DNA from: Chrysomallon squamiferum
Lineage: Eukaryota; Mollusca; Gastropoda; Neomphalida; Peltospiridae
Reading direction: 5' to 3'
Length of the DNA stretch: 12,500 nt
Assembly (NCBI GenBank): GCA_012295275.1
Contig: CM022673.1
Location: 9,975,788 to 9,988,287, forward strand
The notes under the pieces: generated by a model
What the model was told of the DNA's origin: nothing
The model's input: the letters and a program-made list of their open reading frames with translations, nothing else
Databases searched by the model: none
Translations under genes and position numbers: made by a program
In this document: piece after piece, positions 1-6,929 of the stretch
Position numbering within the stretch: position 1 is the first letter of the stretch
Layout of the letters: the number at the start of each line of letters is the position of its first letter

Positions 1-60
1 TCTCTTCTCTCTCTCTCTCTCTCTCTCTTAAATCTCTTTCTTTCTCTCTCTCTTCTTTCT
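1..60. repeat. CT-rich microsatellite
   Basis: The window opens inside a (CT)n run of about 30 bases, followed by interrupted CTTT/CT sequence. It is all pyrimidine except a few bases. It probably extends left of the window. Confidence 0.9.
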
Positions 61-144
61 TCGTATTTGCTTTTTATTTTCCTCTTTTCTTTTTTATAGA
101 ATTTTTATTTCCTTTTATTCCTTTATTTTATATATAACATTTTG

Positions 145-215
145 TTATTATTATTATTATTTTATTATTATTATTATTATTATTATTTTTATTTTTTTCT
201 TCTTCTTCTTCTTCT
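145..215. repeat. (ATT)n then (TTC)n compound microsatellite
   Basis: ATT triplets run to about 187 with one TTTT interruption, then a T-rich link, then about six TTC units. The next 120 bases (216-340) are plain AT-rich DNA in which I see nothing. Confidence 0.9.
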
Positions 216-356
216 TTTCTCATTCTAATGGATACTAACACAATATCAAACAAGTTATATAAATTATAATATTATATTGTTATTTCCTTAATTTTACTAA
301 TTTTCTTATTGATATATATTATTATTATATCATCATCATCATGTTTATTATTAACA

Positions 357-357
357 T

Positions 358-392
<35 letters not shown>

Positions 393-412
393 TTACCACT
401 ACTACTATTATT
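357..412. repeat. (ACT)n microsatellite
   Basis: About eleven uninterrupted ACT triplets, an ACC/ACT interruption, then ATT. The open frame through it (341-523) is polythreonine followed by Ile/Phe-rich residues. It is a product of the triplet repeat and not a gene. Confidence 0.9.
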
Positions 413-669
413 GTTATTACTTTTATTGTTACTATATTAATTTGCATTTGTTTCTGTCTATTTTCTTCTTCTTCTTTTTTTTTCTCCATCAGAGGCCTTT
501 CAAAGCATATGCACAGTTTTTAAATAATACAGTTATTTACTATTATATAAAAAAGAGCTTTTCATGCCTAGTAGTTTATAACAGGTATAGTTTACCGTAT
601 GACGCAAGAAAGGCAACTGAATATTTCTTCTTAAGTTTTGTCTTAATAGTAGTCTCCCTTGATACACAG

Positions 670-712
670 TAGAAACAGTACTAGTCGTAGTAGTAGCAGC
701 AGTAGTAGTAGT
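670..712. repeat. Degenerate (TAG/CAG)n triplet repeat
   Basis: AGTAGTAGCAGCAGTAGTAG-type triplets make an imperfect array of about 40 bases. The array translates as polyserine in one frame, but there is no ATG start or other coding support. Confidence 0.75.
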
Positions 713-754
713 TCAGTATTAACACTGCCTCGTTTCATAATATTATTTATTTTA

Positions 755-759
755 TTTTG

Positions 760-808
<49 letters not shown>
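755..808. repeat. (ATT)n microsatellite
   Basis: About fifteen ATT triplets follow TTTA/TTTTG sequence. The array translates as polyisoleucine. Confidence 0.95.
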
Positions 809-879
809 TTATTTTTATTTATTTATTCTTATTTTCATTATTATTCGTTGTTAATTATTGTTAAAAAATCTAAAAAATC

Positions 880-920
880 TATAAATAAATAAATAAATAA
901 ATAATAATAAAAAAATATAT
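880..920. repeat. (AAAT)n / (AAT)n microsatellite
   Basis: Five to six AAAT units grade into AAT and poly(A). From 920 to 1440 the DNA is mostly unique and AT-rich, with A-rich tracts (AAAAG units at 980-1010, poly(A)/GA at 1248-1290). I see no gene there. Confidence 0.85.
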
Positions 921-1439
921 GAAGAAGTAAATACAGCAGACATTCAGATCGATGAATCCTGCGAACACACTGTTAACGAAAAAAGAAAAGAAAAGAAAAG
1001 AAAAAAAAAAAGTCGTGGGATACTAGTTGGTTATAGAAGTATCAGAAATAACTTTAGAATTACCTCCACCTTGCACCTCTAAGTATGCTACAATCGGGCA
1101 GAAACATCATTTATTTTTAATTTAAAGTTAACCAGCTTATAATATACGATGTGAAGAAATAAAATCTGACTCTTAGTTTCTCTTATAAACTGTGGCATTC
1201 TAACAGATGGCGATTTAATTTCCTTTTAGTCCAAAACACCCTGAAAACAAAAAAAAAATGAAAAAAAAAAAAGAGAAAAAAAAGAGGAGAGAACGACTGA
1301 GGCGTATGTAGAAGAAATGGTCTATTACGCTTAAAAGAGTTTAACTGGAATCAATAATACTTAACGGTTCTAACGGAGAAAAGAAAATTGACAAAAGACG
1401 GACACTGACGTTCTGAAGACCTCTCGCAGAATTCCACCG

Positions 1440-1740
1440 ACAGTCACGTTGCATAATGTGAACCCTACAGCTGTCAGCCAGAAATATCCATGACCGCGCA
1501 GAAGCGTGAAACTGATTGATTTTTATCTATAGATACTGATTGACGAAAACGTCATCCGGGTTCTCCGCAAGACAGGAAGTGGACAGAACAATGGCGGCCA
1601 TTGTGGAAGGTATTTAAATGCTCTGAGCAAGGACATCTTGTTTTTGTACGTTCGTTCGACGCTTCTTTTTCTCGCGCACTGGATTCTCGAATCGCTAATT
1701 ACGTGTTTTCGCGAATGCGATGCACAATCGATGTGAGCGA
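1440..1740 (+). promoter_or_regulatory. Candidate promoter or enhancer module
   Basis: This stretch is richer in GC and CpG than its surroundings and packs several motifs. TTGCATAA at 1449-1456 is C/EBP-like. Two direct ACTGATTGA copies (1511-1519, 1535-1543) flank the 12 bp palindrome TATCTATAGATA (1524-1535). An inverted pair TGACG-AAAA-CGTCA lies at 1541-1554, CAGGAAGTG (ETS-like) at 1573-1581, a 17 bp YY1-like palindrome at 1588-1604, and TATTTAAAT, a TATA-like box, at 1611-1619. A start site about 30 bases downstream would fall near 1640-1645. A weak donor-like GTGAGC at 1733 could end a short non-coding first exon. The motif matches are visible, but promoter function and strand are inferred. 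No convincing coding exon follows: the open frame at 1720-2121 runs into the T/CT/TTC tract. Confidence 0.4.
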
Positions 1741-1861
1741 ACGGAAATGAAAAGAAAAATGGAATATTATGTTACGAGAGAGGGAAACTCGGGATTTGGT
1801 TTCAGAATAAGAATTTTATTTTGTCATTTCACAATGTTGTTCTCAGACATGGATAAAGCCG

Positions 1862-1971
1862 AGGACAAAATAATGTTCATGATTTATTTATTTATTTATT
1901 TTATTTTTTTTTATTTATTTATTATTATTTTGGTTTTTTTTTTTTTTTTTTTTTTTTGTTATCTTTATTTC

Positions 1972-2049
<78 letters not shown>

Positions 2050-2088
2050 TCTTCTTCTTCTTCTTCTTCTTCTTCTTCTTCTTCTTTT
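1862..2088. repeat. Compound ATTT / T / (CT)33 / (TTC)13 pyrimidine tract
   Basis: ATTT units are followed by a T run, a short C run, an uninterrupted CT array at about 1979-2044 and a TTC array to about 2087. From about 1980 the + strand is essentially pure pyrimidine for more than 100 bases. Long polypyrimidine runs with mirror symmetry can form triplex (H-DNA), which is general knowledge and not shown here. The open frame across it encodes only Ser/Leu/Phe runs. Confidence 0.95.
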
Positions 2089-2099
2089 GGTACAATATG

Positions 2100-2460
2100 T
2101 ACTTTTTACAGGCAGCTATAGTAATGAAAATATAGTTTTTTCAAATTATTCTATGGAACTGAACTTTAGACATATCGTATTTCACAAATCATGATTCATT
2201 ATAACAACATATATTTTTTTAAATGATATTTTTTTATATAAGATCAAACCAAAAAGAAAGAAACGTTGGAAAACGAAACAAAAGTACTGTAATTCATTAA
2301 AAGTCATCAGATTTTATTTGTACAATCCTAGGAAAAGGGGAAAGAATACTATAGCTTTCAAAATGTTAGAACCATAGGAACGCGATGGTATATTTAGTAA
2401 GTATGAATAAACGATAAGTTGTGCTCAAACGTTTTGAAATATAGAAAGACACTTTGCATA
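2100..2460. other. AT-rich unique sequence, nothing recognised
   Basis: No open frame of note, no simple array and no structural RNA was seen in this stretch. Confidence 0.6.
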
Positions 2461-2465
2461 TTTAT

Positions 2466-2498
2466 GCGTGTGTGTGTGTGTGTGTGCGTGCGTGTGTC
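2466..2498. repeat. (GT)n microsatellite
   Basis: GTGTGT with two GC interruptions (gcgtgcgtg). Alternating purine-pyrimidine of this kind is a typical Z-DNA-prone dinucleotide array. Confidence 0.9.
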
Positions 2499-2675
2499 TA
2501 ATATCTCAGAATAAGGGGAAGGGATATAAAATGTTTAATTCTTGGAATTACAAAAAGACGATACGATTCCAGAATTACAAGACACGAAAGGTTGTGGCAC
2601 ATAAATCTTATAGTCTAGGAAAAGCGTGATCGTGTATTTAAAACCATGGAATAACGATTCATTTGATTATTTCCA

Positions 2676-2892
2676 GAGGCCTCTGAAAAATCAGGAGACA
2701 TGCAAATTATACAAACTCTATACTTTTAACACTAAACTGTACGTGATTTATGATGACACGGGATCGTCATTAAACCACACTTCTACTAGAAGAGCTTTTG
2801 AGAAGGAGAGAAAAAAAAAGACAGTTTCACGAATAAACTGGGAAATCTTAGAGCAGTGCGTACACTCAGTCACAGACTGGGCAAAACTGTAG
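2676..2892 (+). other. Unassigned open frame with acceptor-like 5' edge
   Basis: The frame is open from about 2626 to a TAG at 2890-2892 but lacks an early ATG. A pyrimidine-rich stretch ending TTTCCAG directly precedes 2676, so it could be an exon starting with Arg-Pro-Leu-Lys-Asn and running about 71 codons to the stop. Composition is mixed (Asp, Thr, Cys, Trp and basic residues) and not simple-repeat-like, but I recognise no family. The AG sits inside a 12 bp palindrome CAGAGGCCTCTG (2674-2685), so the acceptor resemblance may be accidental. Most likely this is a chance open frame. Confidence 0.12.
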
Positions 2893-3099
2893 TCATTCAT
2901 TTTCCAGACGAATGAGTCTGGTGCGTTTCGGAAAGATGATTTAGCTTATCATACGAGATCAAAATAAATCTATTTTACGCTATGGTTATTTCTAAAAATA
3001 ACGAAGACTTCGTACTAGTAATCTTGTCTTGTTGGCGGTCATGTTTGGTCGCAGAGCAAGATCTTCTAAGATATCATAAATTTATAACCACATTTTTCT

Positions 3100-3136
3100 C
3101 TCTTTTTTTATTATTATTATTTTTTTTTTTTTTTAG
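3100..3136. repeat. T-rich / ATT tract
   Basis: Short ATT triplets and a run of about 16 T. It ends TTTTTTTTTTTTAG, which resembles a splice acceptor, but the sequence after it gives only a short reading frame (to about 3179). Confidence 0.7.
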
Positions 3137-3189
3137 GTATATTATTAATATCCCAGGTATTTCATACCGTTGTAAATAATACGTACACA

Positions 3190-3720
3190 GGAAATTATGT
3201 AAGCTATTTTTTGTTACTTATTCTACTAAGTGGAAATTACGCAATTTATAATGTGTTCTCGATTTTCCGTTCTTGCTATCGTATCTTGTAACGAATTGCG
3301 TAAATAATAATACAATTAATTACACACATGATTCCACGCAAATTGTATTCAGGCTCGTATTTTAATAACGTAGTTTATTAAGACTTGCAATAATTTGTTC
3401 TCGGCTCATATTGTTACCCAGTGTATTGCATAACTAATATCTAAAATAATAATATACACACGATTCGATAAAAAACGTCTTCATCTGGCCTGTTTTAACA
3501 ACGTTATATCAACTATTTTATATGTTCTCAGTTTCTGTTATATTCCTGTCTACCTAGCGTCTTTCGTTACTAATGCAAAAAATGATATATACTCAACAGA
3601 TAGTATAAATTGACTTTTAAAATAATTTTGATGACTCTAAATCAAGGTTTTCATGTTTTGTTCTCAATTCTCCATTATTTCCCGTTCTAGCCATTAGCGC
3701 ATATGGTTAGTCTGTTAAAT
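3190..3720. repeat. Degenerate ~135 bp tandem repeat, about four copies
   Basis: The heptamer TGTTCTC recurs at 3254, 3396, 3523 and 3659, with spacings of 142, 127 and 136. Flanking blocks line up around it. Before it, GGCTCGTATTTTAATAACGT (3352 region) matches GGCCTGTTTTAACAACGT (3487 region). After it, copies 1 and 4 share a CCGTTCTNGC block, and copies 1 to 3 share a GTAAC/GTTAC-type block followed by an A+T stretch ending in ATAC. Identity between copies is low, so this looks like an old, eroded satellite-like array. No coding frame runs through it, and I cannot name the family. Confidence 0.55.
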
Positions 3721-3848
3721 GTTTCAGTATAAGCTTTTCTGTCTTCGGAATAAAAATGCAGAAATAAATACAAGGCTGCGTGTCAATAAGAAAGCGCTAG
3801 AAATATGTTTACCTTCCCAGTATTTTTATCAGAAGCGTATAAATAAAA

Positions 3849-3850
3849 TT

Positions 3851-3897
<47 letters not shown>

Positions 3898-3960
3898 TTT
3901 CAATTTATTATTATTATTTTTAGGGTATTTTTTTTTTTTTTTTTATTTTTTAAACTTATT
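3849..3960. repeat. (TTTA)12 then ATT and poly(T)
   Basis: Twelve or more uninterrupted ATTT units to 3900, then ATT triplets, then a run of about 18 T. The open frame across it is Leu-Phe-Ile-Tyr repeats only. From 3960 to 4225 the DNA is AT-rich and unremarkable. Confidence 0.95.
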
Positions 3961-4229
3961 AATACTAAAATGTGCAGAAAAGCAATAAAAAAGTAAATAA
4001 AATAAAAAATTCATTTCCCATGAGTGAAAATGAAATTATTACATCGAACAAGATTCCGAGAAGTCCATTACTGAATAGTATTATCGGATACAGACAGTGA
4101 TTTGGAATTAAAATAAAAATTCCCCCAGGTAATAAAAATTCAAACGTTTTCGTAGAATAAACAGTTAATTTTTAATTTCTTTTTTCTCTCCTGTGAATTA
4201 CGAATTTCAGATTTGCTCTTTTGTTGTCG

Positions 4230-4275
4230 TATTTGTTTGTTTGTTTGTTTGTTTCTTCTTATTATTATTATTTAC
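4230..4275. repeat. (GTTT)n then ATT microsatellite
   Basis: Five GTTT units are followed by CTTCTT and ATT triplets. Confidence 0.9.
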
Positions 4276-4344
4276 ATTAAATATTGTTTAAGATTATAGA
4301 GTAGTTTAAATTTAACTTATGTATGTCAATATTGTTTTGGTTTT

Positions 4345-4400
4345 TTGGTATTGTTATTTTATTTTATTTTATTTTATTATTATTTTTATTATTACTATTG
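4345..4400. repeat. (ATTTT)n / (ATT)n microsatellite
   Basis: Four ATTTT units grade into ATT triplets and more T-rich DNA. Confidence 0.85.
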
Positions 4401-4439
4401 ATATTGTTTGTTTTTTTTGCTGTTTTCTTTTCGAAATAA

Positions 4440-4850
4440 GAAAAAAAAAATAAAGAATGAAAAGGTATAAGAGATTGAGAAAGGGATTCAAAGAGAATGA
4501 GAGAAAGAGTAAGACTAATAGAAACAGAAATAAAGACAAAGAAAAAATACATAGAAATGAGAAAATGGACAGAAAAAAAGATAAACATACTGATGGATAA
4601 ACAGATAATTAGTTACATAGAGACAAAGACGCAAAGAAAGAGACACTGATAGAACGACAGCGAGAGAGACAGAAAAGTGATAGAGAGAAAAGGATAAAAA
4701 GAGACAGACGTAAGTACATGAAGAGAGACAGAAAAGTTATATAGAGAAAGGAATAAAAAAAAGATAGAGAGACAAATAAACAAAGAGAAAAAGTGAGAAT
4801 TATACAGAGACACAGAGAGAAAGAGGAACAGAGAGGAAGCATTATTGAGA
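4440..4850. repeat. Purine-rich degenerate GA/GACAGA block
   Basis: About 400 bases of strongly purine-biased + strand built from AGAGA, GACAGA and AAAGA words. Inside it a unit of about 59 bases is duplicated: AGAGAGACAGAAAAGT starts at 4663 and again at 4722, each followed by a GAGAGAAA...GGA(A)TAAAAA stretch. The minus-strand open frames here are Ser/Leu/Phe-rich products of the CT complement and are not genes. Confidence 0.8.
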
Positions 4851-4860
4851 CAGGCACTTG

Positions 4861-4941
4861 GAAAACGTTTTGTTCTGACAACGTGTTGAAGGTTTCTGTG
4901 AAAAAAGAAACAGTCCATCACGGACTGTCAGAAAACGTTTT
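4861..4941. repeat. Direct GAAAACGTTTT pair around a hairpin
   Basis: GAAAACGTTTT occurs at 4861-4871 and 4931-4941. Between them lies a perfect hairpin, ACAGTCC (4910-4916), loop ATCAC, GGACTGT (4922-4928). A weaker GTTTCT/AGAAAC pair also lies between them. The function is unknown, and it may be part of a decayed mobile element. Confidence 0.55.
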
Positions 4942-5081
4942 GAAAAGTTTCTCTACGTTCTCAGCGGAAGCCACATAAAAGTTTATTCGATTACACAGAC
5001 TCATTCTAGAAATGTATATTCACTAAGTGGAGATGTGTCAAGTAATGCTTAGAAAGGTTTTTCCTCTACTTACCTTTGATC

Positions 5082-5098
5082 CTCTCTCTCTCTCTCTG
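5082..5098. repeat. Short (CT)n
   Basis: About seven CT units, an outlier of the larger CT block that begins near 5210. Confidence 0.8.
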
Positions 5099-5209
5099 TG
5101 ATATATTTATTCTCATATGTTTGTTATTTAATTCAATTACAGTGGTTATTTCTCTCACAGCATAAACTCAGTCACAGCAAACACACTAAAGCATATTATC
5201 TATCATTCG

Positions 5210-5302
5210 TTGTTCTTTTTTCTATTTCTCTTTCCTTCTCGTCCCACTCTCTCTCTCTCTCTCTCTCTCCGTCTCTCTCTATCCTCTCTCCGTCTCTCTT
5301 TC

Positions 5303-5375
<73 letters not shown>

Positions 5376-5393
5376 CTCTCTATCTCTCTCTCC

Positions 5394-5465
<72 letters not shown>

Positions 5466-5545
5466 TTCTCTCTGTCTGTCCCTGTCATTGTCTTCATCTA
5501 AGTATTTACTTCTCTTTCTGTCTCTCTCTGACTGTTTATCACTCT
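5210..5545. repeat. Long (CT)n block with CCG/CTAT interruptions
   Basis: Uninterrupted CT runs at about 5315-5371 and 5395-5462, with CCGT, CTAT, CTGT and TTT interruptions before, between and after them. All long open frames here (both strands) are Ser-Leu or Arg-Glu repeats and are not genes. Confidence 0.95.
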
Positions 5546-5638
5546 ATATCTCTCAGTTACACGAATTAACGTCATCATCTGTACAGTCCTGCTGACGACA
5601 CTAATATTTAAGGCGTCCTCGTGACTGGCAGTAATAAT

Positions 5639-5661
5639 CTTTAGTAATGTTTTGACTAAAG
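5639..5661. repeat. Small inverted repeat CTTTAGT / ACTAAAG
   Basis: Perfect 7 bp arms (5639-5645, 5655-5661) around a 9-base loop. It could form a small hairpin, and there is no further evidence of function. Confidence 0.5.
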
Positions 5662-5790
5662 ACAGGCTGAGAATCAATGATCGACTCCACTGGTTGACTA
5701 CCGCTCTTTGCCACGGTCGTGTGTGCGCGGAAAAGATCCTATGTGATGCGATTCGCTTAAATACGTCTTAACAAGAATCGTTCGCACGTT

Positions 5791-5830
5791 AATAAAACTC
5801 ACGAGTGTCTCTGGTGTTTGCATTTGTGTG
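5791..5830 (+). terminator. Poly(A)-signal-like site
   Basis: AATAAA at 5791-5796 is followed within 7 to 12 bases by CA-type cleavage candidates (CTCAC). It is then followed by a GT-rich stretch, GTGTCTCTGGTGTTTG and TTTGTGTG, up to about 5830. This is the usual order of a metazoan polyadenylation site: hexamer, cleavage point, then GU-rich downstream element. In an AT-rich window AATAAA arises often by chance, and the downstream element is what makes this one stand out. I see no clear 3'-terminal exon upstream, because the long CT block intervenes. Confidence 0.3.
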
Positions 5831-5920
5831 CCTAAGAGAAACAAAATAATAATGAGAAAGACCAGAGAGAGATACTATCACACATACAGAACTAGATACA
5901 CATATATAAACACATACACC

Positions 5921-5923
<3 letters not shown>

Positions 5924-5999
<76 letters not shown>
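5924..5999. repeat. (AG)38 microsatellite
   Basis: Perfect AG repeat of 76 bases. It is the inverse complement of the CT arrays at 5315-5462 and 6365-6389. The open frame through it, from an ATG at 5852 to about 6196, is Tyr/Thr/Arg-rich, then poly(Arg-Glu), then 65 unrecognised residues. Its middle is simple repeat, and I do not call it a gene. Confidence 0.95.
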
Positions 6000-6001
<2 letters not shown>

Positions 6002-6326
6002 TGGCCGAAATCAGCTCAGACGGACATTTGGGTGGATATCGCTGGTTCTCCGTCAGAGATTTTTGCTACTGTAATCATATATCAAATAATTGTTGCTTTA
6101 CATTCCTTTAGATCTGTCATTTTCGAGTTCGTTAATGCCATTAGTAATATCTATTTAATACCGTATTTTACATCCTATGTTAACTATCACAGCTAATTAT
6201 GAGGTCGGCTCTATAGTCAGAACCCAATCTGCAACGATTAAGAAAACATTAGAATCAACTGATGTTTTTAAAAGAAAAACGATATATCTGTTCACTACGC
6301 AAATACTGTATCTCTGTTTTACACTA
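6000..6326. other. Unique spacer, no gene recognised
   Basis: Mixed-composition DNA between the AG array and the promoter-like region. It contains the tail of the Arg-Glu open frame (to 6196) and nothing I can name. Confidence 0.5.
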
Positions 6327-6343
6327 ACAGCAGAATCTGCTGT
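6327..6343. promoter_or_regulatory. 17 bp palindrome ACAGCAGA-A-TCTGCTGT
   Basis: Perfect 8 bp arms around one central base, about 115 bases upstream of the TATA-like box at 6442. Its geometry (8-1-8) equals that of the palindrome at 1588-1604 in the other promoter-like island. A binding site for a dimeric factor is an inference. Confidence 0.35.
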
Positions 6344-6364
6344 GCAAAATCGTTAAAAGGGCGA

Positions 6365-6389
6365 TCTCTCTCTCTCTCTCTCTCTCTCT
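6365..6389. repeat. (CT)12 array
   Basis: Uninterrupted CT dinucleotides 50 to 75 bases upstream of the TATA-like box. In flies such GAGA/CTCT tracts near promoters are bound by GAGA factor. Whether that applies here is unknown. Confidence 0.9.
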
Positions 6390-6394
6390 AACAG

Positions 6395-6530
6395 TTGCTG
6401 CGCCGTTACAAGCGGGCAGAACGTTGCGTATAGCACAGCCGTTTAAAAGGGACGTCAAATAAGAGATCGCACTCGAGTCGTATCTTCTTGGCGCAGGTGT
6501 GTGTGTACGTTTTCCGTCAGCCGGGATGAA
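6395..6530 (+). promoter_or_regulatory. Candidate core promoter and 5' leader
   Basis: This is a CpG-containing stretch with a higher GC content than its flanks. ACGTTGCGTA at 6421-6430 is bZIP-like and nearly matches ACGTTGCATA in the 1440 island. TTTAAAA at 6442-6448 could serve as a TATA-like box, and GACGTCA at 6451-6457 is a CRE-like half site. Transcription would start around 6472-6482, where TCGTATCTTC is loosely initiator-like. The leader would then read through to the ATG codons at 6526 and 6575. Position, base composition and the coding-like exon just downstream all support a rightward promoter, but no motif alone is decisive. Confidence 0.5.
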
Positions 6531-6585
6531 CTGTCATTTCGCGTGTGTTTCACCGATGGAGGTATGTGCAAAAGATGACAAGTGA
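6526..6585 (+). CDS. Upstream ORF in the leader (19 codons)
   Basis: This ATG lies 49 bases before the signal-peptide ATG, with G at position -3. It encodes 19 residues starting Met-Asn-Cys-His-Phe-Ala-Cys and stops with TGA at 6583-6585, overlapping the downstream start in another frame. If the leader is transcribed, it would act as an overlapping upstream ORF and could lower translation of the main frame. Alternatively, GAG|GTATGT at 6559-6567 could be a splice donor after exactly 12 codons, making this the true start with a phase-0 junction. I cannot choose between these from sequence alone. Confidence 0.25.
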   Translation: MNCHFACVSPMEVCAKDDK

Positions 6586-6647
6586 ATCTGGATATTTCTG
6601 TTGGTGGCGGTTTTGTGCCTTGGTTTTTCTGTCATGTGTGTTCTTCG
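6575..6647 (+). CDS. Putative first coding exon encoding a signal peptide
   Basis: ATG at 6575 has A at -3, a good animal start context. The 24 complete codons begin Met-Thr-Ser-Glu-Ser-Gly and reach a Trp-Trp-Arg stretch at residues 10-12. Residues 13-24 are then an uninterrupted hydrophobic/Cys segment (Phe-Cys-Ala-Leu-Val-Phe-Leu-Ser-Cys-Val-Phe-Phe). This is the shape of a secretory signal peptide or the start of a membrane anchor. The exon ends at G|GTGAGTAG (GT at 6648), close to the consensus donor. The split codon leaves one base in this exon, so the intron is phase 1, the phase typical after signal peptides and between extracellular modules. Without splicing the frame stops at TAG 6653-6655. 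A promoter-like region lies directly upstream. The product family is unknown: secreted factor, receptor or cell-surface protein are all possible. A chance match cannot be excluded. Confidence 0.45.
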
Positions 6648-6659
6648 GTGAGTAGCTCT

Positions 6660-6780
6660 TTTTTTTTTTTAGGTTTTGTTTAGTTACGTCTCGGCGTATT
6701 TAGCTTCATGATAGCGTAAAAGCTTAATTCAGTTGTCACGATAAAAGAATTTAAAGATTTTTTTTTTTTTTTTTTTTTTT
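6660..6780. repeat. Poly(T) tracts in the putative first intron
   Basis: T runs of about 11 (6659-6670) and about 23 (6758-6780). Neither is followed by a useful acceptor and open frame. Confidence 0.8.
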
Positions 6781-6929
6781 GACTTCGATACTGAGACCAG
6801 ATTAGAAATCTGTCATTTGATTGTTGTTGGTTCTTTTTTCTTTTGTATCTTGTATATGTTTCACTTCTGTATATTGGTTTATTTATTTTAAAGTTCTTTA
6901 AGTTTTTGTGTTATTAATTTGCATCCATG

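Noticed and set aside
1720-2121. 133-codon open frame downstream of the 1440-1740 island
   Set aside because: The first 65 residues are of mixed composition, but the rest is Phe, Ser-Leu and Ser runs from the T/CT/TTC tract. There is no splice or homology support.
2740-2765. Tyr-Asp-Asp in the 2626-2892 frame resembling a reverse transcriptase active site
   Set aside because: The flanking residues do not match any reverse transcriptase pattern, and no other domain motif lies nearby.
4364-4921. Several minus-strand frames rich in Ser, Leu, Phe and Cys that look like membrane proteins
   Set aside because: They are the complement of the purine-rich GA block, so their hydrophobicity comes from CT-type codons.
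5098-5595. Longest open frame in the window (165 codons, + strand), with overlapping frames on both strands
   Set aside because: It is almost entirely Ser-Leu repeats from the CT array, and the opposite strand gives Arg-Glu repeats. Both are simple-repeat translations.
5828-6196. 122-codon open frame across the AG array
   Set aside because: The middle is Arg-Glu repeat and the first ATG is at 5852. The unrecognised tail of 65 residues is not enough to support a gene.
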